Of a stretch of 36,396 nt of DNA, positions 34,781 through 36,396 are shown piece by piece. A model generated the notes under the pieces. The model was not told where the DNA came from. It saw only the letters and a list, made by a program, of their open reading frames with translations, and ran no database searches. Each line of letters opens with the position of its first letter. Position 1 is the stretch's first letter. Position numbers and translations under genes: made by a program. The stretch spans positions 1-36,396 of the forward strand of contig JAFTXD010000014.1 in assembly GCA_017461775.1 (NCBI GenBank), given 5' to 3'. This DNA comes from Lachnospiraceae bacterium. GTDB taxonomy: Bacteria; Bacillota; Clostridia; Lachnospirales; Lachnospiraceae.

Positions 34781-35647
34781 CTATTCCTCAAAGGTAAGGG
34801 CAATATTGATTCCCTCAGAAATGGTAAAGCTGACCTTACGAATTACCGCATCAATATCCTTTCCCGCAAGGTACATATTTTTCAGCTCCGCAAAATCACT
34901 CTTCAGATTAGAAGCATCCCGTGCAACCGTAGCCGCATCCACTACTGTAGGCACACCAATGGCCACCACCGGCACACCAAGACTCTCTTTGGAAAGTGGA
35001 TGTCTGTGGTTGCCCACACCGGAACCGGGCCAGATACCCGTATCCGTAATCTGGATGGTGCGATTCAGCCTATGGATGCTTCTGGCTGCCAGAGCGTCCA
35101 CCACAAAGATTAAATCCGGCTTCACATCTGCCACCACACCTCGCACAATCTCCGCAGTCTCCATGCCTGTTTTAGCCATAACTCCCGGCTCTAAGCTGCT
35201 GATTTCGTGTACCTTTCCTTCTCCATAAGCTGCCCTTCCATAGGTCTGGATAATATGTCTGGTAATATGCAGCTGATCCGTCACCTGAGGCCCCAGTGCA
35301 TCCGCTGTCACCTCCCGGTTCCCCAGTCCAACTACCATTACGGATTGTTCTTTACTAAGCTCCGGCAAAAGCCTTTTCAGCTCCTTTGCCATGCTTTCGG
35401 AAATGTCCCTGTTATCCCCTTCATCATCCTCCGAAAGCTGCGAAGCCTCAATGGTTACATAAGTGCCCATGGGCTTCCCCATAGCCTTCTCCGCATTTTT
35501 CGTGCTGATAGTTACCTTCGTCACCTTATTCTTGTTCTTTCCCACATAATACTCTGACACCTGGATACCATTCATCTGCTCCAGGTTATGCCCAATACTT
35601 TCTCTTGCCTCTAGCGCCAAATCCGTTCTTATGGTATGATTGAACAT
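34781..35647 (-). CDS. gpr: GPR endopeptidase (spore protease)
   Basis: A 288-residue germination protease that degrades small acid-soluble spore proteins when a spore germinates. It is made as a zymogen in the forespore. Family marks: TIRTDLALEARES near the N-terminus, VMVVGLGNREVTADALGP with the conserved Gly and Asp, LEPGVMAKTGMET, VDALAARS and GVGNHRHPLSKE. The start MFNHTIR (35645-35647) was chosen over an ATG four codons earlier because AAAGG would otherwise abut the start; the longer version ends at 35659. Divergent from rpsT across a 183-base gap. No forespore (SigF/SigG) promoter could be assigned with confidence. Confidence 0.93.
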   Translation of the reverse strand: MFNHTIRTDLALEARESIGHNLEQMNGIQVSEYYVGKNKNKVTKVTISTKNAEKAMGKPMGTYVTIEASQLSEDDEGDNRDISESMAKELKRLLPELSKEQSVMVVGLGNREVTADALGPQVTDQLHITRHIIQTYGRAAYGEGKVHEISSLEPGVMAKTGMETAEIVRGVVADVKPDLIFVVDALAARSIHRLNRTIQITDTGIWPGSGVGNHRHPLSKESLGVPVVAIGVPTVVDAATVARDASNLKSDFAELKNMYLAGKDIDAVIRKVSFTISEGINIALTFEE

Positions 35648-35716
35648 ATGCTTTCCCATCCTTTTTCGAATTTACTATTTTTGTATAGTTTTTCACAATT
35701 TTCGGTAAATTATGTA

Positions 35717-35745
35717 TTGACAAATGAGAAAAGCTTGGCTAAAAT
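35717..35745 (+). promoter_or_regulatory. rpsT: Sigma-A promoter of rpsT
   Basis: Perfect TTGACA (35717-35722), a 17-base spacer and TAAAAT (35740-35745), followed by a leader of about 90 bases before the start codon. This is the strongest promoter in the window. Confidence 0.85.
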
Positions 35746-35842
35746 ACAATAGTATGTTTACATTAGTCGTCCGTGTCTGGCTAAGGTAATACATTTTATT
35801 TTGAAAACATATTAAAGTGTATAGTAATTGGAGGTGTAGATC

Positions 35843-36106
35843 TTGGCTAACATTAAATCCGCAAAGAAGAGAATTTTAGTAAACCGTACTAAGGCTGATA
35901 GAAATAAGGCTATTAAGTCTGGCGTTAAGACTGCTATGAAGAAGGTTTTCGCTGCTGTTGAAGCTGGCGATAAGGCTGCTGCTACTGCAGAACTTGCTAA
36001 CGCTACTAAGGTTATCGAGATGGCTGCTACCAAGGGCGTTTATCATGCAAACAACGCTGGTAGAAAAGTTTCCCGTTTAGCTAAAGCTGTTAACGCAATG
36101 GCTTAA
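35843..36106 (+). CDS. rpsT: Small ribosomal subunit protein bS20
   Basis: An 87-residue, lysine- and alanine-rich protein that binds 16S rRNA early in 30S assembly. It opens MANIKSAKKRILVNRTKADRNKAIKS and ends AGRKVSRLAKAVNAM, with the helical pattern of bS20. The start is TTG, preceded by GGAGGTG at a good distance. A UUG start is also used by Escherichia coli rpsT, where it takes part in translational autoregulation; whether that holds here is not shown. Divergent from gpr, as in Bacillus. It has its own promoter and terminator and strong GCT/AAG codon preference, as expected for a highly expressed gene. Confidence 0.97.
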   Translation: MANIKSAKKRILVNRTKADRNKAIKSGVKTAMKKVFAAVEAGDKAAATAELANATKVIEMAATKGVYHANNAGRKVSRLAKAVNAMA

Positions 36107-36128
36107 TTATTTGATAAATAAGCATTTG

Positions 36129-36162
36129 AAAAGCACTCGTACCGTCATGCGAGTGCTTTTTT
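36129..36162 (+). terminator. Terminator of rpsT
   Basis: AAGCACTCG (36131-36139) and CGAGTGCTT (36150-36158) form a perfect 9-bp stem around a 10-base loop, flanked by an A-run on the 5' side and TTTTTT on the 3' side. It lies about 22 bases after the stop codon. Confidence 0.9.
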
Positions 36163-36176
36163 AGTGTTTGTTGATA

Positions 36177-36234
36177 CGGAGCTGGGGATTTGTGGCAAGG
36201 GATATTGCTCCCCTATATATTTAATCAGGCTCCG
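36177..36234. other. Nested stem structure after rpsT
   Basis: CGGAGC (36177-36182) pairs with GCTCCG (36229-36234); GGGGA (36184-36188) with TCCCC (36209-36213); and GCAA (36195-36198) with TTGC (36205-36208). The nested pairs suggest a folded RNA or DNA structure, but only short stems are involved and no function is known. No coding region was seen here. Confidence 0.3.
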
Positions 36235-36384
36235 ATATTAAGTACTTCTAAGATTTCTGATATAGTATATTGACAGGCTACGCGTCGGAAGCAATGCGCG
36301 TCCATGCGCAGTGCCTCCTAATCCGGGCTTCCATGCCCGGATTCCGCTGATAGTGTAGCAGAAATCTAAGAAGTACTAAATATC
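36234..36384. repeat. Long imperfect inverted-repeat element (MITE-like)
   Basis: AGTACTTCTAAGATTTCTG (36241-36259) is nearly the reverse complement of CAGAAATCTAAGAAGTACT (36359-36377), with one mismatch; pairing continues outward to 36234/36384, giving 26 positions with two mismatches. Inside are two further hairpins: GGAAGCA/TGCCTCC around TGCGC/GCGCA (36287-36318), and AATCCGGGC/GCCCGGATT with loop TTCCAT (36320-36343). About 150 bases with terminal inverted repeats and no open reading frame is the layout of a miniature transposable element or a dispersed intergenic repeat. Only one copy is visible here. Confidence 0.6.
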
Positions 36385-36396
36385 TCCACATTCATA

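Noticed and set aside
35648-35716. Forespore (SigF/SigG) promoter for gpr
   Set aside because: Several weak partial matches exist in this AT-rich stretch, but none has both boxes at an acceptable spacing.
35752-35842. Riboswitch or structured leader ahead of rpsT
   Set aside because: No strong stem or terminator-antiterminator pair is visible in the 90-base leader.
1-36396. tRNA, rRNA, CRISPR array, insertion sequence or prophage genes
   Set aside because: None was seen: no cloverleaf with a CCA-type end, no regularly spaced repeats, and no transposase, integrase or phage structural motifs in any supported reading frame.

Overview
The window looks like a chromosomal segment from a spore-forming, low-to-mid GC member of the Clostridia, most likely family Lachnospiraceae. 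The reasons are: a sporulation gene set (gpr, spoIIP, sigK), PolC-type replication, the clostridial arrangement of coaE followed by an FtsA-like ATPase, and strong AGGAGG-type ribosome binding sites. This is judged from gene content and protein motifs; no database comparison was possible. Nearly every gene lies on the minus strand; only rpsT at the right edge is on the plus strand. No tRNA, rRNA, CRISPR array, insertion sequence or prophage was seen, and no gene-free stretch exceeds 300 bases.

Read in the direction of transcription (right to left): rpsT (plus strand, UUG start, strong sigma-A promoter, terminator) diverges from gpr-spoIIP-lepA-hemW, the same order as in Bacillus. lepA-hemW has its own sigma-A type promoter over the end of spoIIP. 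Next come sigK with a mother-cell type promoter, then a degenerate HD-GYP protein and the type IV pilus retraction ATPase pilT, which ends at a strong terminator. comM (yifB) and dprA follow, then a tightly packed housekeeping run: ispG, polC, a small zinc-finger membrane protein, polA, coaE, an FtsA-like protein and a WalJ-type metallo-hydrolase. polA carries a single in-frame TGA where its family has glycine, splitting it into a 5'-nuclease part and a polymerase part.

From about 12.5 kb leftwards the content is more accessory: an ACT-domain regulator with a PFL/UPF0210 protein, a striking multi-hairpin intergenic element, a Dabb protein, a small membrane protein carrying the IGGADGPT motif of sodium-pump decarboxylase beta subunits, a DUF1266 lipoprotein, an ECF sigma/DUF4179 anti-sigma pair, a methyl-accepting chemotaxis protein, and a cluster of YbaK, DUF89, DUF2441, a His-rich membrane protein, a Nudix hydrolase, a flavin-binding split-barrel protein, a frameshifted remnant and an MFS transporter.

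No complete new multi-gene system is evident. The observations most worth checking are the polA nonsense codon, two structured repeat-like elements (10726-10852 and 36234-36384), the orphan IGGADGPT membrane protein, the HD-GYP protein lacking its GYP half, and the pilT-comM-dprA linkage suggestive of DNA uptake.
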